DNA of 45,874 nt. It comes from a bacterium (GTDB lineage: Bacteria; CSSED10-310; JAFGSJ01). A model generated the notes under the pieces. It was not told where the DNA came from. It worked only from the letters and a program-made list of their open reading frames with translations, and did not search any database. The stretch covers positions 1 to 45,874 of the forward strand of contig JAFGSJ010000139.1 in NCBI GenBank assembly GCA_016934675.1. Reading direction: 5' to 3'. Positions 27,553-35,655 of the stretch are shown here, in pieces (positions within the stretch are counted from its first letter, which is position 1; each line of letters starts with the position of its first letter). The position numbers were made by a program, and so were the translations under genes.

Positions 27553-28895
27553 GACTGCACCACTTCTTCATCTAATTCGCTTGTCACGGTTAGTTTCTGA
27601 TAAAAAAGAGGCCCGCTACAACGATCGAGCTGCTGACAGATTCTGTTTGAGACCTCTGCAGGCAAGGGGAGTTCTTCCCTCCCTTCGTCTGCAATTCGAG
27701 CATAGTTTTGCCGGTAAAAACAGTCCTTTCCGGGAAGTTTAAATGAGGAGTGCATTCTCGCGATTATATCCCGAACGCGCTCCCGGCAAACATTACCAAA
27801 TGAAAGTGGCGTGAAATCACAAGGTGTCATCTCACCCCCAGACGTGATATAAAAACGGGTATAACCAGCCTGACACCCCAGACGATGACGACTTTCCACG
27901 AAGGACAGACTGACCAAACGTGGGAATCTCCTGCTGTGATTGGCCTTCTTATGAAGTTCCATCAAGTAGTCTCGATCACCCTGATTTAAAAATACAGACT
28001 GATCGTCTTTGAGTTTACCGATTGCAGCAGGCTCGAACAGGGTCACCTCTTCGGCACCCAGTCTTTTCATGAGTAGACAAAAAGACTCGAGTTCACCGCT
28101 GAGAATACGTTCTGGAGTGGCCACAGTCGTGACACAACTGAGGAAACCGGTTTTCTGGGCAAGGGCAAGGGCGTTGACTGCTTTTTGGAATGAACCGGGC
28201 CTTTGACGCAAAGCATCGTGCTGTTCCGGTTGAGAATGGTCCAGGCTGATCTGAATTGCGGTCAAACCCGCTTTCTTCAGTTGTTTCGCCCTCTGTTCAT
28301 CAAAACCTATACCGGTCGTGTAAAGTAAACTGACCGCCCGCCGCCGGATCGATGCCACTATCTCGACCAAGTCGCCCCGTTGCAACGGTTCTCCACCGGT
28401 CAAGCCGATATGATAACAACCCAGTTCGAGAAATTGCTCGATGACCGAAATGATCTCCGTCGTGCTCAATTCGTTCTCAGGGCGATGAAATATCGAACAA
28501 TGCCAGCAATTGCACGGACACGCACAGGTCAAGGCAATATTGACCATCTCAGGCACTGGTTTTCCCGCCCTCTGTGAGGCCAATGCCGCCACTAAACGCT
28601 TGAAGGAACGACTCGGAAAGGGTGGAAAATAAGAGGAAATGAACGAAGGCACACCAGTCCGACTCAATTTCTCAGTCTCGAATATCTCCTGGCTGACAAA
28701 ATCGACGAAATCCTTACCAAGAGGGCGTAATTGTTGCCGAACAAAAAGCGAAATCAATGTCTGCAATGAAAAAGTTGTTTTTTTCATGGGATCGAGATGC
28801 ATTATTGGTTGTAATATGCTGAACTTAGCATCTTTCATACTATTTGTGCAAGTATAATTAGGAGTATTCTGATGTGGTATGAGTGTCCTGCTCAT
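27549..28895 (-). CDS. Radical SAM protein with SPASM-like C-terminus
   Basis: A 448-residue iron-sulfur enzyme using S-adenosylmethionine to start radical chemistry. The cluster motif CxxxCxxC is C126, C130 and C133 inside CACPCNCWHC. GLTGGEPLQRGDL is the SAM-contacting GGE motif. A second Cys-containing region near 345-385 (LGCQAGYTRFYITSGGEMTPCDF...GNVC) resembles the SPASM/auxiliary-cluster part of PqqE- and MoaA-like enzymes. An N-terminal helical extension of about 110 residues precedes the barrel. The ATG at 28895 has no good ribosome site, and internal ATGs at 28838 and 28787 are possible. It heads the glycosyltransferase unit and lies divergent from tldD. The substrate is unknown. 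Confidence 0.87.
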   Translation of the reverse strand: MSRTLIPHQNTPNYTCTNSMKDAKFSILQPIMHLDPMKKTTFSLQTLISLFVRQQLRPLGKDFVDFVSQEIFETEKLSRTGVPSFISSYFPPFPSRSFKRLVAALASQRAGKPVPEMVNIALTCACPCNCWHCSIFHRPENELSTTEIISVIEQFLELGCYHIGLTGGEPLQRGDLVEIVASIRRRAVSLLYTTGIGFDEQRAKQLKKAGLTAIQISLDHSQPEQHDALRQRPGSFQKAVNALALAQKTGFLSCVTTVATPERILSGELESFCLLMKRLGAEEVTLFEPAAIGKLKDDQSVFLNQGDRDYLMELHKKANHSRRFPRLVSLSFVESRHRLGCQAGYTRFYITSGGEMTPCDFTPLSFGNVCRERVRDIIARMHSSFKLPGKDCFYRQNYARIADEGREELPLPAEVSNRICQQLDRCSGPLFYQKLTVTSELDEEVVQS

Positions 28896-29003
28896 ATGCT
28901 GATTTTCTCACTTACACGAACAGGATGGCAGTGCCCTATCTCCCACTGTGAGTATACATAGACAGCCCCTTCAGATGATGATCGTGTCGGGTTTTTTCTT
29001 GCT

Positions 29004-29032
29004 TTGACAGTCAACATACGGTATGATATGTA
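29004..29032 (+). promoter_or_regulatory. Promoter of tldD-tldE
   Basis: A perfect ttgaca -35 is followed after 17 bases by tatgta. An overlapping tatgat at 29022 could serve with another -35. The predicted start lies about 70 bases before tldD. It resembles the promoter at 45689-45718 (ttgaca with tatgta). Confidence 0.5.
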
Positions 29033-29107
29033 ACCTAAAGCATAACGCTCCGATCTACTGGCTGATCATACAGTTTCAAAAAGCATCTAAAAATAAGGAG
29101 TGCAGTG

Positions 29108-30646
29108 ATGAAATATAACCGACGAGAGTTTTTACAGCGAGGGACCATGCTGGCCGGCTGTGTTCCTCTGATAGGACTGCCTTTTGGAATGGGCAGTCAG
29201 CAGGTCCGACCCTTGTCATCTGCTTCAGGACAGAAAGCCATTCCGGTCAATGGACTTGAGTCTGTGGTCATCGAGAAGCTCTTGGCTATAGCCATGGCGA
29301 ACGGGGGTGATTTTGCCGAAATTTTCTTTGAAAATGCCCAATCGCGATCACTCTTGATGAAGGAAGGGGCGATCAGAAATACACAGTTGAACTATGAACA
29401 GGGCGTCGGTATCCGTGTGTTGTCAGGACACAAGACAGGCTATGCCTATGCCGATGACCTGAATATGGACAGTCTCGAACAAGCTGCCCGGATTGCTGCG
29501 AATATCGCTCAATCTCCCCGAGCGGTTGGACCGTTTCCTGTCACCAGAAAAGAAGCCCCTCAGTATTATTCTATCCAAAAACCCTTTGCTGATGTCGTGA
29601 TGAAGGACAAAGTTGCCTTGGTCAAACGAGGGTATGATCATGGTATCAAGCAGGACAGTCGGATTAAGCAATTCACGATTAGTTATATCGATAACACGAG
29701 AAAAATACAGGTCGCGAACAGCGCGGGAGTTATGATCAGTGATGAACAGTGTTTCTCCATGTACGTCGCTTTGGCTGTCGTTGCAGAGAAAGACCGGAAC
29801 GAATTTGGTTTTTATGCTGACGGTGGCAGACTCGGTTTTGAAGTGTACGATATGATTACTCCCGAGCACATTGCCACCGAGGCGGTTAAAATCGCCGTCA
29901 GGAACCTGTCGGCCGGCGAGTCACCCTCGGGTCCCATGGAAGTCGTTCTGAACGGAAGATATGCCGGTGTATTACTGCATGAAGCAATCGGACATCCACT
30001 CGAAGGGGACGCGAATCGTAAAAAACAATCGCTCTATTCGGACAAATTCGGACAAAAAATATGCCCGGAACAGATAACTATCGTTGATGATGGCTCGTAT
30101 AATCCCAAGGACGGCGGTACAATCAATATCGATGATGAAGGCAATGTGGGCCGCAGGACTGTTTTGATCGAGCAGGGCAAGCTCGTCTCCTATATGCAGG
30201 ACCAACTCAATGCCAAACTCATGAACATGGCTATTACGGGAAACGGTCGGCGCCAATCGTACAGATACAGTCCCATGCCTCGCATGACCAACACCATGAT
30301 GTTGCCGGGTCAGTACCCGCCCGAAGAAATCATCAGTTCGGTCAAGAAGGGATTCTATGCCAAAGCTATTTCAAACGGCCAGGTTAATACATCGAGTGGT
30401 GATTTCATGTTCTTCGTGGACGAAGCATATCTGATCGAAGATGGCAAACTGACTCAACCGGTCAAGGGGGCCAGTCTTATCGGTAACGGTCCCCAAATTC
30501 TGTCCCGCATCACCATGGTCGGGAATGATTTTGCCATGGGACCTTCATCCTTCATGTGTGGTAAGGAAGGCCAGATGGTCAATGTCGGTTTTGGGATGCC
30601 CACGGTGAAAGTATCGGAAATAACTGTCGGCGGCACCAAGTCATAA
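29108..30646 (+). CDS. tldD: TldD metalloprotease subunit with a twin-arginine signal
   Basis: Zinc metallopeptidase subunit of the TldD/TldE complex, which in E. coli trims peptides such as the microcin B17 precursor and unfolded proteins. The catalytic motif HEAIGH is at 291-296, and the late Cys motif SSFMCGKEGQ and GFGMPTVKVSEI are present. Unusually, the N-terminus reads MKYNRREFLQRGTMLAGCVPLIGLP, a Tat signal (RR at 5-6, FLQ) followed by a moderately hydrophobic segment. The protein is about 30 residues longer than E. coli TldD (481). Export is therefore predicted. LAGC at 15-18 fits a lipobox but lies early in the hydrophobic stretch. A GTG directly precedes the ATG; the aaggag site suits either. 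Confidence 0.93.
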   Translation: MKYNRREFLQRGTMLAGCVPLIGLPFGMGSQQVRPLSSASGQKAIPVNGLESVVIEKLLAIAMANGGDFAEIFFENAQSRSLLMKEGAIRNTQLNYEQGVGIRVLSGHKTGYAYADDLNMDSLEQAARIAANIAQSPRAVGPFPVTRKEAPQYYSIQKPFADVVMKDKVALVKRGYDHGIKQDSRIKQFTISYIDNTRKIQVANSAGVMISDEQCFSMYVALAVVAEKDRNEFGFYADGGRLGFEVYDMITPEHIATEAVKIAVRNLSAGESPSGPMEVVLNGRYAGVLLHEAIGHPLEGDANRKKQSLYSDKFGQKICPEQITIVDDGSYNPKDGGTINIDDEGNVGRRTVLIEQGKLVSYMQDQLNAKLMNMAITGNGRRQSYRYSPMPRMTNTMMLPGQYPPEEIISSVKKGFYAKAISNGQVNTSSGDFMFFVDEAYLIEDGKLTQPVKGASLIGNGPQILSRITMVGNDFAMGPSSFMCGKEGQMVNVGFGMPTVKVSEITVGGTKS

Positions 30647-30661
30647 AGAAAGGATACGATC

Positions 30662-32005
30662 ATGGATTACAGCGGATTTGCCAAAGATATTATCAAGAAA
30701 GTAGTAGACCGGGGTGCCGACGAAGTGGATGTGTATCTCAGTGTGGGCCGTAAATTCTCGGTCGATGTGCATGATGGTGACGTTGATAAACTCGACCAAT
30801 CAGGGACCCGTGGTCTGGGTATCAGGCTCTTCAGTAAAAAACGGTTAGCCTTTGCATCGACTTCGGATTTTCAGGAAAAGAGTATCGACACACTGATCGA
30901 TGAATTATTTGGATTGGTCCAGGCCAGTGAGAGTAACGAGAATAACGGTTTGCCCGATCAGTCTTATTACCCGGACCAGCTCCCTGACCTGCAATTATTC
31001 GATGAACACCTCGAGAATATCAGCTTCGAGGAACGTCTCGAACTGGCTAAAACAGCAGAAGCAAGTGCTCGTACAGCCGACCCACGCATCAAATACTTTA
31101 GAAAGACGAGTTTTCTCGATTGGGTCGGGGAAACCTATCTGATCAACTCTGCAGGTCTGAATTTGAAAAAAATGGACAGTTACTGCTACCTCTTGACCAT
31201 TCCTATCGCCGAAGAAAATGACCAGAAGCAAATGGGCAGTTACTATAAGATCAGCCGTTTTCTGAAAGACCTCTATCCGGCCGAGCACATCGGGACCATT
31301 GCGGCCCAGAGGGCCCTCAGACAGCTCGGCGCCCGACCGGTCAAGACCACACAAGCACCGGTCGTCTTCGAGCCGGATTGTGCTTCACGCTTTCTCGAAG
31401 AGATCAGTTCCGCTTTCTTCGGTAGTGCCAAAAATCAGAATTCGACTTTCCTGATGGACAAACTCGGACAGAAAATCAGCTCGGAACTGCTCACACTGAT
31501 TGATGATGGTAGCATACCCCGCGGTTTGAATACTTCACCGTTTGATGGGGAAGGTGTCAGGACCGGACAAACCTGTCTGGTCCGGAACGGTGTCCTCGAG
31601 AATTTTATCTACAATTGTTTCCATGCCCGCAAAGGTGGGACCAAACCTACGGGCAATGCCACCCGCGAATATAACACTTTACCGGGAATCGGTACCTCCA
31701 ATTTATACATGTCCGCCGGACAGCAATCTCCCGAAGAGATTATCGCCGGGGTCGATGAAGGCCTCTATCTGACCGATACCATGGGCTCCGGTCTGGATAT
31801 TACCAGTGGCAGTTTCTCTTTTGGAGCACAGGGCTTATGGATTTCCAAAGGAAAATTGACCTTCCCGGTCAGCTCGATCACCATTGCCGGTACCCTTCAG
31901 GAACTCCTGAACTCGATCGATGCCGTCGGAAACGATCTGATCGTCCGCAATTCAACCTACGCTCCCACTTTCCGTGTCTCAAAACTCAATATCGGCGGTG
32001 AATGA
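30662..32005 (+). CDS. tldE: TldE/PmbA, non-catalytic partner of TldD
   Basis: A 447-residue protein of the TldE (PmbA) family, the pseudo-enzyme partner in the TldD/TldE heterodimer. It has the family features GTRGLGIRLFS, GEGVRTGQTCLVRNG and the C-terminal FRVSKLNIGGE, and lacks the HExxxH zinc motif. It begins MDYSGFAKDIIKKVVDRGADEVDVYLS with no signal peptide. The ATG has an aaagga site and follows tldD by 15 bases, so both are made together. Since TldD carries a Tat signal and TldE does not, TldE either stays cytoplasmic or is carried out with folded TldD. Confidence 0.95.
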   Translation: MDYSGFAKDIIKKVVDRGADEVDVYLSVGRKFSVDVHDGDVDKLDQSGTRGLGIRLFSKKRLAFASTSDFQEKSIDTLIDELFGLVQASESNENNGLPDQSYYPDQLPDLQLFDEHLENISFEERLELAKTAEASARTADPRIKYFRKTSFLDWVGETYLINSAGLNLKKMDSYCYLLTIPIAEENDQKQMGSYYKISRFLKDLYPAEHIGTIAAQRALRQLGARPVKTTQAPVVFEPDCASRFLEEISSAFFGSAKNQNSTFLMDKLGQKISSELLTLIDDGSIPRGLNTSPFDGEGVRTGQTCLVRNGVLENFIYNCFHARKGGTKPTGNATREYNTLPGIGTSNLYMSAGQQSPEEIIAGVDEGLYLTDTMGSGLDITSGSFSFGAQGLWISKGKLTFPVSSITIAGTLQELLNSIDAVGNDLIVRNSTYAPTFRVSKLNIGGE

Positions 32006-32258
32006 AGGGGACTAACCCGATAGGTGGGCTCACGGACGCTAAGGATATTGTAACAGATTGAATTAGTGAAATCCGAAATTTTTTTCGATCGCGATTCAGC
32101 AATGACAGTGATATTCGATTTTTATGGTCGGTTTTCGACAAAAGTTAAAAACTGATGGGAGAGAGCAGTCACAAACCCTTATATCACAATGATTCAGACC
32201 TCCACGATGAGATGAAATGTATCGCCCTGACAGGACTCTGACTCTTCTTATCACTTCA

Positions 32259-32277
32259 CCCGGGGCTTTGCCCCGGG
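32259..32277. terminator. GC-rich hairpin, possible tldDE terminator
   Basis: An 8-base perfect stem (cccggggc / gccccggg) with a ttt loop lies about 250 bases after the tldE stop. No T-run follows on either strand, so factor-independent termination is doubtful. It could be an RNA-stability structure or a repeat seed. Confidence 0.35.
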
Positions 32278-32481
32278 CTGGTATATTCTACCCCATTGGG
32301 GTTATTTCTCCATAAATCGTTTCCAAATGAGAAATACATGTTGTTTTTGGGCCACCTTTTGGCGAACCATGAGCTGTCCTGCATTCAATGTGAAGAATTT
32401 CTGCAATTGTTTCACCCTTATTCTGGAAACAATTTTGGATCGCTCAGCAATCGTAGCCCCTGGCATTGGTTATTGTATGCC

Positions 32482-32510
32482 TTGACAAGGCCTCGAGGAT
32501 CGGGTACATT
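32482..32510 (+). promoter_or_regulatory. Promoter of the HD-GYP response-regulator gene
   Basis: A perfect ttgaca -35 and a tacatt -10 are spaced by exactly 17 bases, giving a leader of about 40 bases before the ATG at 32559. Confidence 0.55.
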
Positions 32511-32558
32511 TCAGATGGGTTTATTCATTAAATTAACAAACAGATGGGGTTGAGAACT

Positions 32559-34283
32559 ATGGCTGAACAGGTCGCAAATATCCGAGACTCAGGGCCGGTC
32601 CGCGCTCGAATCCTGGTCGTTGATGACGATTTCAACGCCCGAACACAGATCGAAGAGACATTGCGGAATGCTGATTTCGATGTCGTGTCCGCCGTCGATG
32701 GTTTGAAAGCGATCAAGCTCTCGGAAGCCCATGATTTTGACCTGGTCTTGCTTGACATTGTCATGGATAAAATGGATGGTTTCAAAGTCTGCCAATTTCT
32801 CAGGGCCAAAAAAGGTTTTACCGCACCAATCATTTTTCTATCGACCCGGACCAATCTTCAAGACATACTGATGGGTTTCAAGCTGGGAGCTGACGATTAC
32901 ATTACCAAGCCTTTTGTTCCCGAGGCTTTGTTGGCCCGGATCGAGGTCGGCCTGCGCTTGAAATCATACCAGGACTCTTTACGGAACAGGCAGATTGAAT
33001 TGGAAATAAGAAATAAAGAGTTGTCCGACTCAAAATTTGCCCTGGAGCAACGGTTGATTGAGATGAATACCATGTTCGAAACATTCAGTGCGATCCATGC
33101 CTCACTCGATCCCAAGGAGATCAGTCGCAACGCGGTACAGTCGATCATGGGCTATAAAGGCATTGAATTTGTCCTGGTGCTTTCGCGTGATCATGAAAAA
33201 GAGTCTTTTCTGGTGCCGATCCAGTATCGGGGTCTTGAACATTTCATACCCAACGATTTCTGGTTCAGTTGCGATGACGAATTTATCAAGTATCTGGGGA
33301 CCAAGCATGGGATCATCCCGTTCAACGACTTGCCCGAACAATTCAAGAGCATTCCCAATCTACAACTCCTGCACAGTTATAAACCGGCCCTATTCATGCC
33401 GCTCAAGTCTGACCAATCCATGCATGGCCTGCTTATTCTCGGTCAGAAGATCACTGGAAAAAGCTTTAATCCGGAAGACCTGAATTTCCTTGAATTGATG
33501 GGGATCGAGTTGTCTGGGGCCCTTAAAAAATCAGAGTTTTATCTCGACTCGATCAATAAAACCGACCAGCTCGAACAGATCTATCTCGATACACTTCGGG
33601 TGCTGGTCAATGCCATCGAAGCCCGGGACAGTTACACCATCGGTCACAATTGGCGGGTCAGCCGATTCGCACAAACCCTGGCACTCGAACTGAACTGGGA
33701 CGAGACCAAACTCAAACAAATCGAAATCGGTGGCCTCTTGCACGATATCGGCAAAATCGGCGTGCCTGACAGCATACTCAGAAAACCTGAACCCTTGACC
33801 GATGACGAGTATGATCGCATGTGCGATCATCCAGAACTGGGCGTTCGCATCCTCTCTAATATCGGTATTCTCAAACCCTTTCTGCCCTATATCCTCTTTC
33901 ATCAGGAACGCTATGACGGCACGGGCTACCCCATGCAACTCAAAGGCAAAGAAATCCCAGCTGAAGGAAGAATACTGGCTATCGCCGATGCCTTTGACGC
34001 CATGACCAGCGATCGACCCTATCGCAAAAGCCTTTCACCCTCACAGGCCATTGCTGAAATCGAACGATTGAAGGGCACTCAGTTCGACCCGGAGATGGCC
34101 TCGATCTTTATTCACATCTTTCATGAGGGCAAACTCGATCCTTTCCTGCAGAAAAAAGATAAGACCAAAGACGGTTTGACCTGTCCGATCTGTCAAACCT
34201 CATTAGCCTTCAAGGATTTACTCCTGAAGGAAACTAATTATATTTGCCCAATTTGCAAGCATATCCTTGAAGTAACACTTTAA
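32559..34283 (+). CDS. Response regulator with HD-GYP output (c-di-GMP phosphodiesterase)
   Basis: A 574-residue cytoplasmic protein. The receiver domain (about 16-135) is complete: acidic DDD at 22-24, phospho-acceptor D66 (LVLLDIVM), and Lys in YITKPF. A coiled coil follows at about 140-175, then a GAF-like domain (about 180-345). The HD-GYP domain (about 350-510) has the HD pair H395-D396 (GGLLHDIGKIG) and HQERYDGTGYP (GYP at 456-458), so c-di-GMP hydrolysis is expected. The tail has a zinc-ribbon-like pair of CPIC motifs (C542/C545, C563/C566), unusual for the family. The ATG at 32544 lacks a ribosome site, so 32559 is preferred. No cognate histidine kinase is nearby. Confidence 0.92.
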   Translation: MAEQVANIRDSGPVRARILVVDDDFNARTQIEETLRNADFDVVSAVDGLKAIKLSEAHDFDLVLLDIVMDKMDGFKVCQFLRAKKGFTAPIIFLSTRTNLQDILMGFKLGADDYITKPFVPEALLARIEVGLRLKSYQDSLRNRQIELEIRNKELSDSKFALEQRLIEMNTMFETFSAIHASLDPKEISRNAVQSIMGYKGIEFVLVLSRDHEKESFLVPIQYRGLEHFIPNDFWFSCDDEFIKYLGTKHGIIPFNDLPEQFKSIPNLQLLHSYKPALFMPLKSDQSMHGLLILGQKITGKSFNPEDLNFLELMGIELSGALKKSEFYLDSINKTDQLEQIYLDTLRVLVNAIEARDSYTIGHNWRVSRFAQTLALELNWDETKLKQIEIGGLLHDIGKIGVPDSILRKPEPLTDDEYDRMCDHPELGVRILSNIGILKPFLPYILFHQERYDGTGYPMQLKGKEIPAEGRILAIADAFDAMTSDRPYRKSLSPSQAIAEIERLKGTQFDPEMASIFIHIFHEGKLDPFLQKKDKTKDGLTCPICQTSLAFKDLLLKETNYICPICKHILEVTL

Positions 34284-34316
34284 AAATTTTGGCGTGAGGT
34301 ATGCCGGTATGCCGTG

Positions 34317-34451
34317 ATGAAAAGAAAAGACAAAAAAGAGGGTCTGAAATTATCTGTGAACGAGTCTAAGGAAGAAATTATGAAGCAATATGAATGTTCG
34401 AAGGTCAATCTAATCATCCAGAGAAGAATCGGGGAGGTCATGTGCATTTGA
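34317..34451 (+). CDS. Possible 44-residue basic peptide upstream of the secreted protein
   Basis: A short frame starts MKRKDKKEGLKLSV and ends GEVMCI. It is highly charged and protein-like. Its TGA overlaps a possible TTG start (34448) of the next gene as ttga, an arrangement compatible with translational coupling, and a ggggagg ribosome site for that TTG lies inside its end. Its own ATG has no clear ribosome site. No family is recognised; it could equally be chance. Confidence 0.3.
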   Translation: MKRKDKKEGLKLSVNESKEEIMKQYECSKVNLIIQRRIGEVMCI

Positions 34452-34492
34452 ATCGGATCGTTAGCACAGATTATTGGGAACGTCATTACTCG

Positions 34493-35245
34493 ATGAGTAA
34501 GGTCTTTTTATTCTTGATGATAATAACAGGGATGGTTGTTTGTTCGAGGGTTTGTGCTCAGGAGAACCAGGAGAAGAAAAGCGAATTCCGGGAGCCACCC
34601 TTGATTGGTTTTGTCTTTTCGATCAACATGGCTTCGACCAGGGAGTCGCAGGAATTTCCTTTTCGTGATCGATTGGTTTACAATTATTCACCGAATCCTG
34701 ATTTGCGTTTTATCGAGGGCAAGAACTTCACGAATGAGGAAGCGTTGCAGGCCGTCAGATATCTGCTTGATTTTTCGAAACTGAGCAAGTTGCATGGGCG
34801 TGAATGGTTCAGCTTATCGGATAAGGTCTGGTTGAATACGCCCGCGGAACAGGTCATGACCGAAGCGGCGGCATTATCGATTCACACGCTTTTTTTTATA
34901 GATTTGCAGAGTTGTGCTCTGGTCCAATCGATCAATCAGCAGAAGACCTTGTTTCTCTATAACAGTAAAAAACCGGAACAGACCACGGTATATGATTATT
35001 TTTATAATATTCGTGGGCGGGTTGCCTTGATCAATGTCGAGCACGGCAAGCTACTGTTTCAAAAGACCACCAATGGTCTGGATTTTCTGTCTCCGCGTGA
35101 AAGTAAAGTCGATTCCAAAGATGCTTTATTTCGAAAAATGCTGAACCAGTTTGGTGACACATTGTACAACGTACTCAAGGAGCAGCATGAATTGGTCCTG
35201 ACCTGGCAACCTGAAGGGGAAGAAAGCCACGAAGATTCGAAATAA
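34493..35245 (+). CDS. Secreted protein of unknown function
   Basis: A 250-residue protein beginning MSKVFLFLMIITGMVVCSRVCAQ, a Sec signal with likely cleavage after CAQ. The mature part mixes helices and beta strands (PPLIGFVFSINM, ALSIHTLFFIDLQSC, IRGRVALINVEHGKLLFQKTTNG) and ends with an acidic tail. The strand pattern with a late GRVALINVEHGKLLFQ resembles envelope proteins of the CsgG/DUF799 kind in general shape, but I do not recognise a family. A TTG at 34448 with a strong ggggagg site 10 bases upstream would add 15 residues before the signal; I chose the ATG for the shorter n-region. It sits between two c-di-GMP genes on the same strand. Confidence 0.65.
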   Translation: MSKVFLFLMIITGMVVCSRVCAQENQEKKSEFREPPLIGFVFSINMASTRESQEFPFRDRLVYNYSPNPDLRFIEGKNFTNEEALQAVRYLLDFSKLSKLHGREWFSLSDKVWLNTPAEQVMTEAAALSIHTLFFIDLQSCALVQSINQQKTLFLYNSKKPEQTTVYDYFYNIRGRVALINVEHGKLLFQKTTNGLDFLSPRESKVDSKDALFRKMLNQFGDTLYNVLKEQHELVLTWQPEGEESHEDSK

Positions 35246-35655
35246 TCGTGGAAGGACAACGCTGAAGATATAGGGTACACCTCTTTTTGGGACTGTCCAG
35301 TTAGTGATGTTCCCTGCTGGATGGAAAAAAGTGTAGCAAGCTCTTTGCTGCGTAGCAGCAAGCACCGCAGGTCCAGAGTATCAGCTTCAGCCCATATTTA
35401 GTACACATCTTATTCGTCCTCCCCTTGCGCATTTCAAAAGCGTTCACTATTACGGTCAGGCATTTATTGGCGCAGTTTGGGGCGTTTTTCGTGTGTTCAG
35501 ACCGTTTTTACAGAAAAAAGTTGAAAAGGTTGCATTTTGAGCTTTGTTTTCGATATATTTGAGATCATATCAACGGATACGTCGAGGTGATTGGAGATGA
35601 GGAGGTGGAACTTAGTAACGGACCCTGAGTGAGACGAAAACAAGGAGTCAGAAAG
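35246..35655. other. Intergenic stretch before the EAL gene
   Basis: About 400 bases with no gene candidate. It contains a 7-base-stem hairpin (35345-35361). I compared the leader with the c-di-GMP (GEMM) riboswitch consensus from memory and found no match. No clear sigma-70 promoter was seen, although A/T-rich boxes (ttgaaa, tatatt) occur at 35521-35559 with wrong spacing. Confidence 0.4.
35345..35361. terminator. Small hairpin after the secreted-protein gene
   Basis: The perfect inverted repeat ttgctgc / gcagcaa with a gta loop lies 100 bases after the secreted-protein stop. No T-run follows, so it is a weak terminator candidate or an RNA structure. Confidence 0.25.

Larger units (their letters stand above)
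32006..32558. other. Long intergenic stretch after tldE
   Basis: About 550 bases without a convincing gene. It contains a GC-rich hairpin (32259-32277) and a promoter (32482-32510). A 28-codon frame at 32155-32241 and an open frame at 32296-32553 both lack ribosome sites. The sequence is A/T-rich before the hairpin. Confidence 0.5.

Noticed and set aside
29108..29170. TldD as a Tat lipoprotein (LAGC lipobox)
   Set aside because: The Cys comes only six residues after the basic region, and the hydrophobic stretch continues past it, so a lipid anchor is not well supported.
32155..32241. 28-codon frame after tldE as a candidate TldD/E substrate
   Set aside because: No ribosome site, no leader/core pattern and no repeat of it elsewhere in the window.
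32296..32553. Open frame of 85 codons upstream of the HD-GYP gene
   Set aside because: It starts with TTG, has no ribosome site and contains the promoter at 32482-32510.
35246..35655. Possible c-di-GMP riboswitch before the EAL gene
   Set aside because: The conserved GEMM helices and loop sequences were not found by eye.
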